DNA of 64,000 bases. Origin: Helicobacter vulpis (GTDB taxonomy: Bacteria; Campylobacterota; Campylobacteria; Campylobacterales; Helicobacteraceae). Of this stretch, positions 54,715-64,000 are shown piece after piece; the stretch's first letter is position 1; every line of letters starts with the position of its first letter. The translations under genes and the position numbers were made by a program. The stretch is taken from positions 1 through 64,000 of the forward strand of contig NZ_QXQT01000005.1 of assembly GCF_003660395.1 (NCBI RefSeq), read 5' to 3'. The notes under the pieces are model-generated. The model made no database searches, had not been told where the DNA came from, and saw only the letters and a program-made list of their open reading frames with translations.

Positions 54715-56017
54715 TTGTGTCCTTAATACGGGCGATACGCCCTAAAATCTCTTGAAATTGGGGGAAGGAGACATCCATACATGCGGCGTTCTTGAGAGTC
54801 CCCCCGCAAGCTAAAAGCGCGCTCGCAAAACTCAAGGCGATGCGATGATCGTTAAAACTCTCTAGGGGTTCTTTGGGGCGTTTAAGACAGCCCCCTTTAA
54901 TTTGAAAACCATCTTCAAAGCCCACACATTCTACGCCCATTTTGGCTAAATTAGCTAAAGTGGTGGCGATGCGATCGCTCTCTTTCACGCGCAACTCTTT
55001 GGCATTTTTTACCACGCTCACCCCCTGGGCCACACTCATTGCCACAGCTAGGGCGGGCAATTCGTCGATCAAAGAGGCGATGTTTGCTTGAAGGGCGATG
55101 GCTTTGAGGGGGCGGTGTTCTACATAAATATCCCCCACAGGTTCGATTTCTTGAGCGCGCGGGTGCAATTCCACATGCGCGCCCATTTTTTCTAAGACTC
55201 TAAAGGCCTCTGTGCGCGTGGGGTTGAGCAAGACATTTTTGAGCAACACCGCACTTTGGGGCACAAGTACCACGGCGAGGGCAAAGTAAAAGGCGCTAGA
55301 AGGATCCGCTGGGATCGTCCAAGAAAAGGACTCTAGGGGCTTGCTCAAGGGTTCTAGAGTGATGCCTTGGGGAGTTGTGTGGATATTGGCCCCTAGGGCG
55401 GCTAGCATGCGCTCGGTGTGATCGCGGCTCAAAGAGGGCTCGCTAAAGATGAGGGGGTCTTTGGCCTGCAAAGTGGCTAGTAGCAGCGCGCTTTTCACTT
55501 GTGCGGAGGCGATGGGGCTATTGTAAACAACCCCCTTTAAAGGTGTGCTTACAATACTCAAAGGGGCTAGGGTATTTTGAGCCCGCGCGCAAATTTGCGC
55601 ACCCATTTGTACTAGGGGGGCGATCACGCGCCCCATAGGCCGTCGACTCAAAGAAGAATCGCCCACTAAAATGTAGTGGTTTTTTTGGCTTTGGCTACTA
55701 CTGAGCAGTCCGCTCAAAAGACGCATGGTCGTGCCCGAATTGTGGCAATTTAAAGGCTTTGCAGGCTCGCTGAAGTGTAAAAATTGTTTAGGAGGGGTGA
55801 GCTTAAGGGTGTTGGGGGTGTGTTTTTGTACCTTTAAACCCAACGCCTTAGCGATATGAAGAGTACTCAAGCAATCCTGCCCTGTGAGCAAATTTTGTAC
55901 CAAACAGGGCTGTTGGCATAAGAGTGCAAAGAGGAGCGCGCGATGACTCAAAGATTTGTCCGCAGGCAGATGATCTAGGACAAGATCAAATTTAGAAGCG
56001 GGGGCAATGTGTAGCAT
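54695..56017 (-). CDS. aroA: EPSP synthase
   Basis: Sixth step of the shikimate pathway; joins PEP and shikimate 3-phosphate. 440 residues. Motifs: DKSLSHRALLFA near the start, HNSGTTMRLL (PEP binding), and the DHRIALSFA end. ATG overlaps pheT's stop (TAATG). Confidence 0.95.
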   Translation of the reverse strand: MLHIAPASKFDLVLDHLPADKSLSHRALLFALLCQQPCLVQNLLTGQDCLSTLHIAKALGLKVQKHTPNTLKLTPPKQFLHFSEPAKPLNCHNSGTTMRLLSGLLSSSQSQKNHYILVGDSSLSRRPMGRVIAPLVQMGAQICARAQNTLAPLSIVSTPLKGVVYNSPIASAQVKSALLLATLQAKDPLIFSEPSLSRDHTERMLAALGANIHTTPQGITLEPLSKPLESFSWTIPADPSSAFYFALAVVLVPQSAVLLKNVLLNPTRTEAFRVLEKMGAHVELHPRAQEIEPVGDIYVEHRPLKAIALQANIASLIDELPALAVAMSVAQGVSVVKNAKELRVKESDRIATTLANLAKMGVECVGFEDGFQIKGGCLKRPKEPLESFNDHRIALSFASALLACGGTLKNAACMDVSFPQFQEILGRIARIKDTNASENG

Positions 56018-58320
56018 TACTTGAGTTTGGCGTTGAAATCGCGCTCGAGCACGCTTAGGGCCTGCTGCGTGACGCTTTGTAATTGCGCATCTGTCAAAGA
56101 CTCCTCAGATTGGATTTTCAAGCGCACACTCAGCGCGATCTGATCGGCGTTCTCTGTATAGATGTCTAGGGGGAAGACTTCTTTTAAATGGGGGATCTGG
56201 GCTTTTAGCAGGCTTGTTTTCAGCGCGCTAAAGGGGTGATTGTTATCAATAAGAAGGGTTAAATCCCTAAAACTGGTGGGGAGTTTAGAAAACTCTTGGG
56301 CTTTATAGGGCTTTGGGTGTAAATGCGTACAATCAATCTCGGCAATAAAGCCCTCTAGCAGATCTTCTTTTTGTACCAACAGCGGGTTGAGCGCGCCTAA
56401 AACCCCGATTTTTTGCCCCTCTTGCACCATCCACGCGCTTTGGTAGGGGTGGTAGGTGGTGTTCAAATAGGGATTTTCTTGGGCGTGCTCTTGGGTGATA
56501 GGCTCTAGATCAAAAGCCCCGATCACACTAGAGATCGCGCGCGCAAAGGCGTAAAAATCCCACGCCTGCCCCTTGGGGTGGGGGTAGTGGGGCAGGCTTT
56601 TAAGCCCGCTGGCCAAAAGGGCTAGAGTGGATCGCTCTTCTCGCTGGGGGGTGTACACACTGCCCAACTCTAATAAAGCGATGCTTTTAAAGCCCAAATT
56701 TTTATTGCGCGCGCAGGCCTGCAAGAGACCCGGGATTAAAGAGGTGCGCAGGGTGTTGAGATCGTTATTGATAGGGTTGAGCAGGTCTAGTTCTTGGGGC
56801 AAGGTGGGGTAACCCAGGCCGTGTAAAAACGCCTTCTTGGCAAAGAGATAGTGTACCACTTCTTTGAATTGTAGGGCTAGAGCACGGCTGATTAAAGCCC
56901 GCTCAAATTTGTAGCGGGTGTAATGGGGGTTGGTGTCGCTCAGTTCGCTAAGGGCGAGGGTCTGCTTGGGGATGTGTTCTAAACCCACAAAGCGCAACAC
57001 CTCTTCGGCGACATCTTGAATTGTGGCGATGTCGTGGCGGTGTGAAGGCACTTGGATCTCCAAGCGCGCCCCCTGCGCCCACACCCCAAAACCCAAGCGC
57101 GTTAAAATCTCTTGGACACGCGCGCCATCCACATGCAAGCCCAGAATTTGGGCGATGTCTTCTATGTCTAGAGTTATGCGTATGGGGTTTAAAGAGTGGC
57201 TAGATGGACCCAGTTGTAGGGTGGCATTAGGATAAAAACGCGCCAGCAACGCAGCAAGCCACGCCAAGCCCTCCTGTACCTTTGGATGACTCCCGCGCTT
57301 GGTTTTATAAGTCAGGCTTAAAGAGGCGTGTTCTTGGGGGTGTTTGTGCAGGCAGCGGCATAGATAGGCTGGGTCTATGAAACTGGCTTCTATCAGGCAT
57401 GGGCTTGTGCGAGGGGGTTTGGGGGGGGTTACCCCGATATTTGCCAGAGTTTGAGAAGCCTGTTTGGCGTGCAAAAAGCCCTCCGTGCTGACACCCACTT
57501 CTAAGGGCCCAAAAGGATAGGCGTGTAAGATCACACCGCTAAGATAGGCGGCGTATTCTAAGAGATTCTCCAGCGGGCTAGGGTGCAAACTATGCTGCCA
57601 AGCTAGAGTAAGGGCGATCTCAAGGGGCGTAACCGGGGTGTCCCCATCTAGCAGGGCATAACTTAGCGCGCAGGGGGGGAGCAAGGGGGGTAGAGAAATC
57701 TCTAGACTAGCATGAGAGATCGGTTGAGGGGGGGATTTTAAGCAAAGAGGATAGAGCGCGCCAAGTTCGCGCGCGATCCCTAGTACACTCAAACAATCCC
57801 CCCGATTGGGAGTGAGCGCGATGTCTAAAAGCGCGCCCTTAAAAAAGGGCAAGTCCTTTAAAGGTGTGCCCAACACAAGCGCGCGATCCCTATTCACACT
57901 GCTATCTAAAATCAAAATCCCTTCATAGAGTTTGGGCAGGCCTAATTCTGTACTAGAACACAGCATGCCAAAACTCTCCACCCCCCTAAGGGTGCTCATC
58001 TGTATGTCTAAGTTACAAGCCTGCAAATGCGCCCCCATCAACGCCACGGCCACAAACTGCCCTGCGCCCACATTGGCCGCCCCACACACTATCTGCAACA
58101 CCTCAGAACCCACATCCACTTGGCACACGCTAAGTTTGGTGGCATTGGGGTGTTGGGCACACTCCAAGACCTTGCCCACCACCACCCATTCAGACAGCTC
58201 AAAGGGCATCACGCCCTCTACCTCTAGACCGATACGACTCAAATCCGCGCATAGGGTGGGCACATCGGGCAGAGAGCCCTCTAAAAAATCATGCAGAGCG
58301 TAAGTGTTTAATAACATCAA
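56017..58320 (-). CDS. pheT: phenylalanyl-tRNA synthetase, beta subunit
   Basis: 767 residues. tRNA-binding OB domain (about 38-150), B3/B4, B5 and a C-terminal ferredoxin-fold anticodon-binding domain. Segments [20 protein letters not shown] and [20 protein letters not shown] match. Works as an alpha2-beta2 tetramer with PheS. Overlaps pheS by 4 bases (ATGA). Confidence 0.96.
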   Translation of the reverse strand: MMLLNTYALHDFLEGSLPDVPTLCADLSRIGLEVEGVMPFELSEWVVVGKVLECAQHPNATKLSVCQVDVGSEVLQIVCGAANVGAGQFVAVALMGAHLQACNLDIQMSTLRGVESFGMLCSSTELGLPKLYEGILILDSSVNRDRALVLGTPLKDLPFFKGALLDIALTPNRGDCLSVLGIARELGALYPLCLKSPPQPISHASLEISLPPLLPPCALSYALLDGDTPVTPLEIALTLAWQHSLHPSPLENLLEYAAYLSGVILHAYPFGPLEVGVSTEGFLHAKQASQTLANIGVTPPKPPRTSPCLIEASFIDPAYLCRCLHKHPQEHASLSLTYKTKRGSHPKVQEGLAWLAALLARFYPNATLQLGPSSHSLNPIRITLDIEDIAQILGLHVDGARVQEILTRLGFGVWAQGARLEIQVPSHRHDIATIQDVAEEVLRFVGLEHIPKQTLALSELSDTNPHYTRYKFERALISRALALQFKEVVHYLFAKKAFLHGLGYPTLPQELDLLNPINNDLNTLRTSLIPGLLQACARNKNLGFKSIALLELGSVYTPQREERSTLALLASGLKSLPHYPHPKGQAWDFYAFARAISSVIGAFDLEPITQEHAQENPYLNTTYHPYQSAWMVQEGQKIGVLGALNPLLVQKEDLLEGFIAEIDCTHLHPKPYKAQEFSKLPTSFRDLTLLIDNNHPFSALKTSLLKAQIPHLKEVFPLDIYTENADQIALSVRLKIQSEESLTDAQLQSVTQQALSVLERDFNAKLK

Positions 58321-59315
58321 AAGGCCTCTAACAATCTCAAATCGGTTTCAAAAAAGCTTCTTAGATCGTTGATCTCGCAGGTGAGCATGGCCAAACGCTC
58401 AATGCCCAGCCCAAAGGCATACCCACTCACACCACAAACCCCCACATTCTCAAACACCCTTTGATTCACACAGCCCGATCCGAGCACTTCTAACCAACCG
58501 GTGTGGGCGCACACTCTGCACCCCCGCCCCTCACAAAAAACACAGCTAATGTCGGCCTCCGCGCTGGGCTCCGTGAAGGGAAAGAAACTAGAGCGCCAAC
58601 GCACGCGGACATCTCCAAAAAAGTGGTGCAAAAAATCCTCTAACACCTGCTTGAGATGCCCAAAATGCACACGGCGCGCGCGATCCACTACCAAACCCTC
58701 CACCTGATGGAACATAGGAGTGTGGGTGGTGTCGTAGTCGCGCCTGAAAGTGGGGCCCACGCTAATCATCTTGATGGGGGGTTCTTGGTGTTGCAGGGCG
58801 TGGATTTGGGTGGGTGAGGTGTGGGTGCGCAAGAGCTTGCGATCTTGAAAATAAAAGGTGTCTTGCATGTCGCGCGCGGGGTGGTAGGCGGGCATGTTGA
58901 GCGCGTCAAAATTGTAAAACTCATCCTCAATCAAGGCCCCTAGGTGGAGCTTAAAACCCAACTGGGTGAAATACTCAATGATGCGATCCTTAGTGTGGCT
59001 CAAGGGGTGGCCAAAACTTGCGCGCAAATGGGTGTGGGCCAAGCTCCAATCGATTTTTTGGGCGCACAATTTGGCCTCTAGGGCTAGGTTTTGCAGCTCT
59101 TGCTTTTTAAGCGCATGCGTGCTGGTGAAGGCCTCTTTGAATTGGTTGAGCTCTTGGGCCTTTTGTGCCTTTACCTGCCCCTCTAGGCTTTTGAGCTGGG
59201 AAAATTCTTGGGTGAGCAACCCCTTTTTACCCAAAACCTGTAGGCGCAGATTCTCCAAGCCCTCAAGGGTGGTGGTGCTTGAAATTTGGGTTAAAAGGGC
59301 CTGTAGAGTTTGCAA
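58317..59315 (-). CDS. pheS: phenylalanyl-tRNA synthetase, alpha subunit
   Basis: 332 residues. N-terminal coiled-coil arm (about 1-90), then the class II core with motif 2 ([18 protein letters not shown]) and motif 3 ([13 protein letters not shown]). [18 protein letters not shown] segment carries four Cys, a possible zinc-site loop, as in some bacterial PheS. Starts 5 bases after the lipoprotein gene. Confidence 0.96.
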   Translation of the reverse strand: MQTLQALLTQISSTTTLEGLENLRLQVLGKKGLLTQEFSQLKSLEGQVKAQKAQELNQFKEAFTSTHALKKQELQNLALEAKLCAQKIDWSLAHTHLRASFGHPLSHTKDRIIEYFTQLGFKLHLGALIEDEFYNFDALNMPAYHPARDMQDTFYFQDRKLLRTHTSPTQIHALQHQEPPIKMISVGPTFRRDYDTTHTPMFHQVEGLVVDRARRVHFGHLKQVLEDFLHHFFGDVRVRWRSSFFPFTEPSAEADISCVFCEGRGCRVCAHTGWLEVLGSGCVNQRVFENVGVCGVSGYAFGLGIERLAMLTCEINDLRSFFETDLRLLEAF

Positions 59316-59320
59316 AGAAC

Positions 59321-60001
59321 CTACTTGACATCAATTTTGAAGGTGTGCACCTCATTATTGAGAGCCACCCTCACCACCAAGGTCCCGGCGGTAATGTGTT
59401 TGGGATCCACCACGACAAAGCCCCCCCTAGCCTTGCTATTGGGCTTGAGTGTGGACTTTCTAAGATAGTTGATGGCCATGATCTTAAAAGCTTGCCGTTC
59501 ATCTTGCATGATCGCCTGGGTTTGTGCGTCATCCATCATCATAAAGGGCACGCCCATCATCATATCGTAGGCCAAGAAAGCCCCCTGCCCGTAGTAGAAC
59601 ATCGGCGAGGGGATATTGTCCCCCGTAATGGGCGTGGAGGGTACGGCGATATTGAATTTTTGTAACACCGGGTCAAAATCGTAGCTGGATTTGAGCATTT
59701 GTTTAAAACTGAGCACGGGCAGATTGCGTTGCCCTTCACTCACACTGATATGACTGCTGTCAAAATCCAGAGGACTACCCCCTGTCAGCTCCGCCCCCAC
59801 ATAGAGCACTAAGGGAGGATCGTCCAAGCCCTTGAGTTGCTTTTGGGCTACCTCTACCTGCACCTTAGAATTGGGCTGACTGGAGGTGAGCACCTGCACT
59901 CCATTATTGTACCTGGACACCTGTTCGGGAGTTATACTAAGCTTTGCGCACCCCGCGATAAAAGCTACTGAAAGACAAGAAGCAACAACTAATGACCTCA
60001 T
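59321..60001 (-). CDS. lipoprotein of unknown function
   Basis: 226 residues. Signal peptide with lipobox FIAGC (Cys about 18). The mature domain is strand-rich, with a central Met-rich patch ([16 protein letters not shown]). ATG 60001 has AAAAGGG 5 bases upstream. No family recognised. It lies between the DHH and pheS genes. Confidence 0.75.
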   Translation of the reverse strand: MRSLVVASCLSVAFIAGCAKLSITPEQVSRYNNGVQVLTSSQPNSKVQVEVAQKQLKGLDDPPLVLYVGAELTGGSPLDFDSSHISVSEGQRNLPVLSFKQMLKSSYDFDPVLQKFNIAVPSTPITGDNIPSPMFYYGQGAFLAYDMMMGVPFMMMDDAQTQAIMQDERQAFKIMAINYLRKSTLKPNSKARGGFVVVDPKHITAGTLVVRVALNNEVHTFKIDVK

Positions 60002-60025
60002 GAACACCCTTTTATTTTGATAAGT

Positions 60026-61114
60026 TCAAAATCCAAATCGGTTGGCAAAAAAACCATCAGAGTCCCCCGCGGCCTCTTGTGCGAAGACTCCCTCTAATTG
60101 TTCTTTGATGTCATAATAGCTAAAACTTTCTTTAAAACCCTCAATTTTACCCCCGCTGGCGTTTTTATGCCCCCCTCCGTTAAAATATTGTTTACTTATG
60201 CTACTCACATCGCATTTTCCATTGGAGCGCAAACTCACATTGCCCCTAAAACTCACATCCATATAGAAGTCAAATTCGGGGTTTTGGCGCAAAAACAAAT
60301 TTGCCAACACGCTAATCCCCCCCATGCTATAACTCAAAAATCCTTTTTTACCCTCGCACGCCACACTGCACGCCTCTTTTTTTCGCGAAAGCAGGGCTAC
60401 CTGCGCATTTGAAGCGATGTTATCCATCGTCTCCGCATCCGGATCCCCGCCCAAAGCGATTTTTTTGAGTCTGAAGAGATCGTTATCAAAGCGCACCGCC
60501 CCGTTTTCTTGATGGATATAACTGGGTACATGCTCTAAAAGGGCAAATTTGTAGGCGCGATGCTCCACATCAAACATGAAGCGGTTGAGCTCATGGGTGC
60601 TAGCGATCATGCGCATACACACCTTACCTAGCTCAAAGCCAAAACCCTCTTCTTGCCAAATGTCAATGGAGTTGATCATCTCCACCATTGGGGTGAGTTT
60701 TTCTAACGCGCCCTCTTGTAGGGGCTTGTAATGCTCTTTAAGGGTTTCATAGGTGATTTTAGAGGCGCTCCTTTCTACATCTAAATGATACCAGTGGTAG
60801 CTTTGCGCAGCGTCCTGCCCTGTGATGTGGTGATCCAATAATAAGAGTTCTACCTCCTTGCCCTGCAAACGCAAGGCTTCGCTTTCCTTTTGCAAAAACT
60901 CCGCCTCGCCCAAAGTCAAGTTCAAATCCGTAACTAAAACCAACACCTTTTGTGCGGAGTGTTTGGGGATCGCGCCGATGATCTCCTTAAGTCTTGCTGA
61001 AACCTCCTTGCCATAATTGGCGTTGTAATAGGTGATGTTCTCAAAAAAATGACGGCTGACAAACTGGCAACCATAGCCATCTAAATCAATGTGGGATAAG
61101 TGAAAGACTTGCAT
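60026..61114 (-). CDS. DHH-family phosphoesterase
   Basis: 362 residues. DHH domain with HIDLDGYG near the start, VLVTDLN, LLLDHHITG, and the C-terminal DHHA1 GGGHKNASGG motif. Resembles nanoRNases and cyclic dinucleotide hydrolases, but also has an added mid region. Substrate is not fixed by sequence. AAGGA upstream of ATG; follows flhA, the same order as in H. pylori. Confidence 0.88.
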   Translation of the reverse strand: MQVFHLSHIDLDGYGCQFVSRHFFENITYYNANYGKEVSARLKEIIGAIPKHSAQKVLVLVTDLNLTLGEAEFLQKESEALRLQGKEVELLLLDHHITGQDAAQSYHWYHLDVERSASKITYETLKEHYKPLQEGALEKLTPMVEMINSIDIWQEEGFGFELGKVCMRMIASTHELNRFMFDVEHRAYKFALLEHVPSYIHQENGAVRFDNDLFRLKKIALGGDPDAETMDNIASNAQVALLSRKKEACSVACEGKKGFLSYSMGGISVLANLFLRQNPEFDFYMDVSFRGNVSLRSNGKCDVSSISKQYFNGGGHKNASGGKIEGFKESFSYYDIKEQLEGVFAQEAAGDSDGFFANRFGF

Positions 61115-61122
61115 CAGTGTCC

Positions 61123-63321
61123 TTAAAAATTGATATTAATTGTGCCCAAAACTTCGTATTTAGCGTTGGTGTCTAGCTCGGCATGGCTTAAAACCACAAT
61201 GTCGATCTTAAACTGCTCCATTTTGGTAGAGAGGGGGCGGCGCAGCTCGGGATCGACAATGAGAATCACCGGGGCGATCCCGCGCTGTAAGATTTTCATC
61301 GATTCGGCGGAGATGTTCTCAATGAGTTGTTGCATCTCGGTGGCGTTTAAGAGTAAGAATTTGCCCGAAGCTTGGTCTTTGAGTTTGTTTAATAAAAACT
61401 GCTCGGTCGCCGTACCCAAAGTGAGGAGCTTGAGCGTTCCGTCCTCGGATTTAAAAATATTGGTGATGACTCTTGAGAGCCTTGCGCGTACCTGCTCGGT
61501 TAAAATGGTGATGTCGTTTTGCACACTGGGGGCGATGTCGGTAATGGTTTCTAGAATAGTGAGCATATCCCTAATGGGGATTTTCTCATGCAAGAGTTCT
61601 TGCAACACAGAGCGAATCACCCCGGTGGGGATCTTCTTTGCCTCTTCCACAATGGCGGGGTAATCGTTAGCGAGCCGTTCTAAAAGCGATTTGACTTCAT
61701 CTTTAGTGATAAACTCTTCGGCGTAGTTTTTGACCAACTCGCTGGTGTGTGTGGCGATCACGGTGGAGGGGTCAATGATGGTATAGCCCTGAATGATCGC
61801 CTCCTCTTTGTCTTTGGGTTCGATCCACAGCGCGTCCATGCCAAAGGCAGGCTCTTTGGTAGGGATTCCCTCGATCTCTTTGCCCGCAAAGCCGGTATTC
61901 ATCGCCAAAAAGCGATCGGGCATCACGCTCCCATCGCCAATACTCACCCCCTTAAGTTTGATTTCATAATGTGTGGGGGGGAGCTGGAGATTGTCTCTAA
62001 TGCGGATTTGGGGCATGAGAAAGCCATAATCGCTAGCAATCTTTTTTCTAATCCCCCGGATGCGCTCTAACAAATCCCCGCCCTGCTTGACATCGGCTAG
62101 AGAGATGAGCTGGTAGCCTAGGGCTAATTCTAAAAACTCAATTTTAAGCACCTCATTGATGGCTTGCTCTTCTTCTTTTTTGATTTCTTCTGCGCTTTTG
62201 GGGGGGCGGGCGATGGGAGCTTGTTCTACCTGCGTGGCGGTTCTATGGGAGAGATCGATTCCGGTTTTCTTACTCAACCAATTTTCAAACTTAGTAAATA
62301 GATTGTCCTTACCCTCCCTAGAGATGAGCCATGCAACAAATAAAAACAAACTCCCCACAAAGGCGAGCGAAAAGGTGGGCAAACCGGGCACGCTAGCAAA
62401 GAGCAAGAGAATAGCGCCCACAATGACTAAGGTCTTGCTCTTGTCTGTAAGCTGGGTGATGAGCTTGCTAGCGAAGTTTTCTTCTTCGTGCTGGGTGGTG
62501 CGCGTGGCAACAATGCCCGTAGCTGTGGCGATGATGAGTGCGGGGATTTGCCCTACAAGACCATCCCCAATAGTGAGAATCGTAAAAGTAGATGCGCTGG
62601 CATTAATGCTCATGTCCCTTTGAAACACCCCCACTAAAAAGCCCCCGATGATATTGATCAAGGTGATAATGATGGATGCGATCGCATCGCCTTTGACGAA
62701 CTTGCTCGCCCCATCCATTGCGCCGTAAAAATCCGCCTCTTGAGTGAGGGCTGCGCGCCGCCTTTTGGCTTCATCACTATCAATGAGCCCGGAGTTCAAG
62801 TCCGCATCGATGGCCATTTGCTTGCCTGGCATCGCGTCTAGCGCAAAGCGCGCGCGCACTTCTGTAACGCGCGTTGAGCCATTGGTTACGACTAACAAAT
62901 TCACCAAGACCAAAATACAGAAAATGATCGTCCCGATGACATAATTCCCGCTCACGGTGAATTCCCCAAAGGCACTGATAATGTCGCTCACCGCGCTAGG
63001 TCCCTTATAGCCCTGTGTTAAAATCATGCGCGTGGTGGCGACATTGAGCGCGAGGCGATAAAGCGTAACAATGAGGAGCAAAGTGGGGAAGGCGCTAAAA
63101 TCCGTAGGCTTGGTGATGTAAAGCCCAATTAAAATAATGAGCACAGAGAGCGCGATGGAGATGGTAAGTAGAAAATCCAGCAAAAAGGGAGGCAGGGGCA
63201 CGATGATGATGCCCAAAATGGCGATCACAAACACCACCACCGTCAAGTCTTTAGACTGACTCAAGTGTCTTAGGAAGGGAAAAGCCTTTTTAAGCACATT
63301 CTTAGATTTATTGCCCGCCAC
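61123..63321 (-). CDS. flhA: flagellar export protein FlhA
   Basis: 732 residues. Eight helices in the first 330 residues with the FHIPEP-type region ([21 protein letters not shown]), then a large cytoplasmic domain for chaperone docking. It forms the export gate ring. GTG is the start. Divergent promoter with rpsO: TAGAAT at 63355-63360. Confidence 0.96.
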   Translation of the reverse strand: MAGNKSKNVLKKAFPFLRHLSQSKDLTVVVFVIAILGIIIVPLPPFLLDFLLTISIALSVLIILIGLYITKPTDFSAFPTLLLIVTLYRLALNVATTRMILTQGYKGPSAVSDIISAFGEFTVSGNYVIGTIIFCILVLVNLLVVTNGSTRVTEVRARFALDAMPGKQMAIDADLNSGLIDSDEAKRRRAALTQEADFYGAMDGASKFVKGDAIASIIITLINIIGGFLVGVFQRDMSINASASTFTILTIGDGLVGQIPALIIATATGIVATRTTQHEEENFASKLITQLTDKSKTLVIVGAILLLFASVPGLPTFSLAFVGSLFLFVAWLISREGKDNLFTKFENWLSKKTGIDLSHRTATQVEQAPIARPPKSAEEIKKEEEQAINEVLKIEFLELALGYQLISLADVKQGGDLLERIRGIRKKIASDYGFLMPQIRIRDNLQLPPTHYEIKLKGVSIGDGSVMPDRFLAMNTGFAGKEIEGIPTKEPAFGMDALWIEPKDKEEAIIQGYTIIDPSTVIATHTSELVKNYAEEFITKDEVKSLLERLANDYPAIVEEAKKIPTGVIRSVLQELLHEKIPIRDMLTILETITDIAPSVQNDITILTEQVRARLSRVITNIFKSEDGTLKLLTLGTATEQFLLNKLKDQASGKFLLLNATEMQQLIENISAESMKILQRGIAPVILIVDPELRRPLSTKMEQFKIDIVVLSHAELDTNAKYEVLGTININF

Positions 63322-63354
63322 GCCTGCTACTACCCTTTATTTGAAGATGGGTGT

Positions 63355-63360
63355 ATTCTA
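63355..63360 (-). promoter_or_regulatory. -10 box for the flhA run
   Basis: TAGAAT on the minus strand, 33 bases before the flhA GTG. It could drive the tight run flhA to pseC. Confidence 0.5.
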
Positions 63361-63393
63361 CACTCTTTCATGTAAATTTTCACTTTTCTAGGC

Positions 63394-63399
63394 TATAAT
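63394..63399 (+). promoter_or_regulatory. -10 box for rpsO
   Basis: TATAAT on plus, 34 bases before the rpsO ATG. Confidence 0.65.
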
Positions 63400-63433
63400 C
63401 AAAGATTGTTAAAATTTTAAGCTAGGAGTTTAC

Positions 63434-63706
63434 ATGGCCTTAGGTGCAGCAAAAAAGCAAGAGATCATCGCCAAATACGGCAGGCAAACAGGCGACACGG
63501 GGTCTAGCGAAGTACAGGTCGCCTTGCTTAGCCAACGCATTAGCGATTTGAGCGCGCATTTGAAAACCAACCCCAAAGATCACTCCAGCCGTTTGGGGCT
63601 TTTAAAATTGGTCGGGCATCGCAGAAATCTGCTCAAATATCTCAAGCGCACCCAACATGAGCGTTATTTGGAGCTCATTCAAGCGTTGGGGATTAAGAAC
63701 CGCTAG
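63434..63706 (+). CDS. rpsO: 30S ribosomal protein S15
   Basis: 90 residues, the usual length, with [15 protein letters not shown] and the HRRNLLKYL helix. Binds 16S rRNA early in 30S assembly. ATG has TAGGAG upstream. The WaaL-like gene begins 7 bases after the stop. Confidence 0.97.
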   Translation: MALGAAKKQEIIAKYGRQTGDTGSSEVQVALLSQRISDLSAHLKTNPKDHSSRLGLLKLVGHRRNLLKYLKRTQHERYLELIQALGIKNR

Positions 63707-63713
63707 GTCTTTT

Positions 63714-64000
63714 TTGAGCGCATCGGGTTTTTTTACGCTCATCTTTGCGCTGTTTTTTCTCACTTCTTTTAAAAAGCCTCTCGCGCAGATTCTTTTGGTT
63801 GTCTTGGCACTGGGGGCGTTGGGCTACTATCTCAAGTTCAGACCCTCTTTAACACTGCCCCGCGCACACAAATGGCTAGCATGGGTGTGGGTGCTCATGT
63901 TTGCAAGCGTGTTGCCCAATCTCTTCATGGATGATTCTTTGGCGCATTTTTCTTACAACTTGCGCCTGCTCAACATGCCCTTGATCTATCTGCTGGGCGC
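63714..64000 (+). CDS. start of a membrane protein, probably O-antigen ligase WaaL (partial)
   Basis: Open to the window edge, 95 complete codons. From TTG 63714 the first helices read SGFFTLIFALFFLTSF and LLVVLALGALGYYL, followed by a third near WLAWVWVLMFASVLPNLF. In H. pylori the gene after rpsO is waaL, and the start looks alike. TTG has no clear ribosome site. Cut by the window end. Confidence 0.55.
   Translation, partial: MSASGFFTLIFALFFLTSFKKPLAQILLVVLALGALGYYLKFRPSLTLPRAHKWLAWVWVLMFASVLPNLFMDDSLAHFSYNLRLLNMPLIYLLG

Noticed and set aside
57421-57428. G8 run in pheT
   Set aside because: Essential gene; slippage would not be tolerated, so it is likely just composition.
63714-63741. Terminator between rpsO and the next gene
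   Set aside because: The GAGCG/CGCTC pairing has a 15-base loop and lies inside the next reading frame.

Overview
This window looks like part of the chromosome of a gastric Helicobacter (Campylobacterota) that is not H. pylori. Many gene blocks recall the H. pylori order: hemH, a CcmG-like thiol reductase and ccsBA; cdsA and dxr; a pseudouridine synthase and dnaE; an Mla-type transport operon beside an outer membrane protein; a TolC/HlyD/two-permease efflux set followed by a CBS-domain protein and a phosphate transporter; ispH, aroA, pheT and pheS; a DHH protein, flhA, rpsO and a WaaL-like start. thyX, pseC, pfr and aspA fit the same group. A periplasmic nitrate reductase subunit (napB), many long G or C runs and strong use of GCGC words point to the 'H. 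heilmannii-like' gastric species of carnivores or pigs. That placement is inference from recall, not a database result.

Layout. 0.1-14.8 kb holds mainly plus-strand housekeeping genes: mrp, an FUSC membrane protein, (rsmE on minus), hemH, cytochrome c maturation, aspA, a periplasmic binding-fold protein, thyX, polA and a small unknown. 14.8-18.6 kb is a minus-strand accessory stretch: a lipoprotein with a methionine-rich tail coupled to napB, a lipoprotein switched off by a G16 tract in its signal peptide, and a soluble chemoreceptor with a FIST sensor. 18.7-31.2 kb (minus) holds ferritin, dxr, cdsA, an SLC13/DASS transporter, an orphan CcrM/HinfI-type methyltransferase, an orphan two-domain hsdS with a G13 tract, a pseudouridine synthase, dnaE and a membrane chemoreceptor with a c-type heme motif. 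31.3-38.1 kb holds waaF, a cytoplasmic Sel1-repeat protein and the Mla-like operon, whose MCE-domain gene is split by a frameshift. 38.1-46.7 kb holds AzlCD, an efflux set with no ATPase, a CBS-domain protein and a phosphate permease. 46.8-52.7 kb (plus) holds a nucleoside-phosphorylase-fold protein, a 45-residue Asn/Ser/Gln peptide, nhaC, two lipoproteins, a FadL-type porin with a G10 tract and a cysteine hydrolase. 52.7-63.3 kb (minus) is a long tight run from flhA to pseC, and rpsO and the start of a WaaL-like gene close the window.

How the parts work together. Three slippery G tracts (lipoprotein, hsdS, fadL) and a T5 slip site in the MCE gene mark the envelope and DNA methylation as variable traits. 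Two unusual chemoreceptors give cytoplasmic ligand sensing and periplasmic heme-based sensing. flhA and pseC supply flagellar export and flagellin sugar; waaF and waaL supply lipopolysaccharide. No rRNA, tRNA, CRISPR array, prophage or insertion sequence was seen. Genes are tightly packed: no gene-free stretch exceeds 300 bases (the longest are about 220 bases, at 15884-16103 and 47545-47759).
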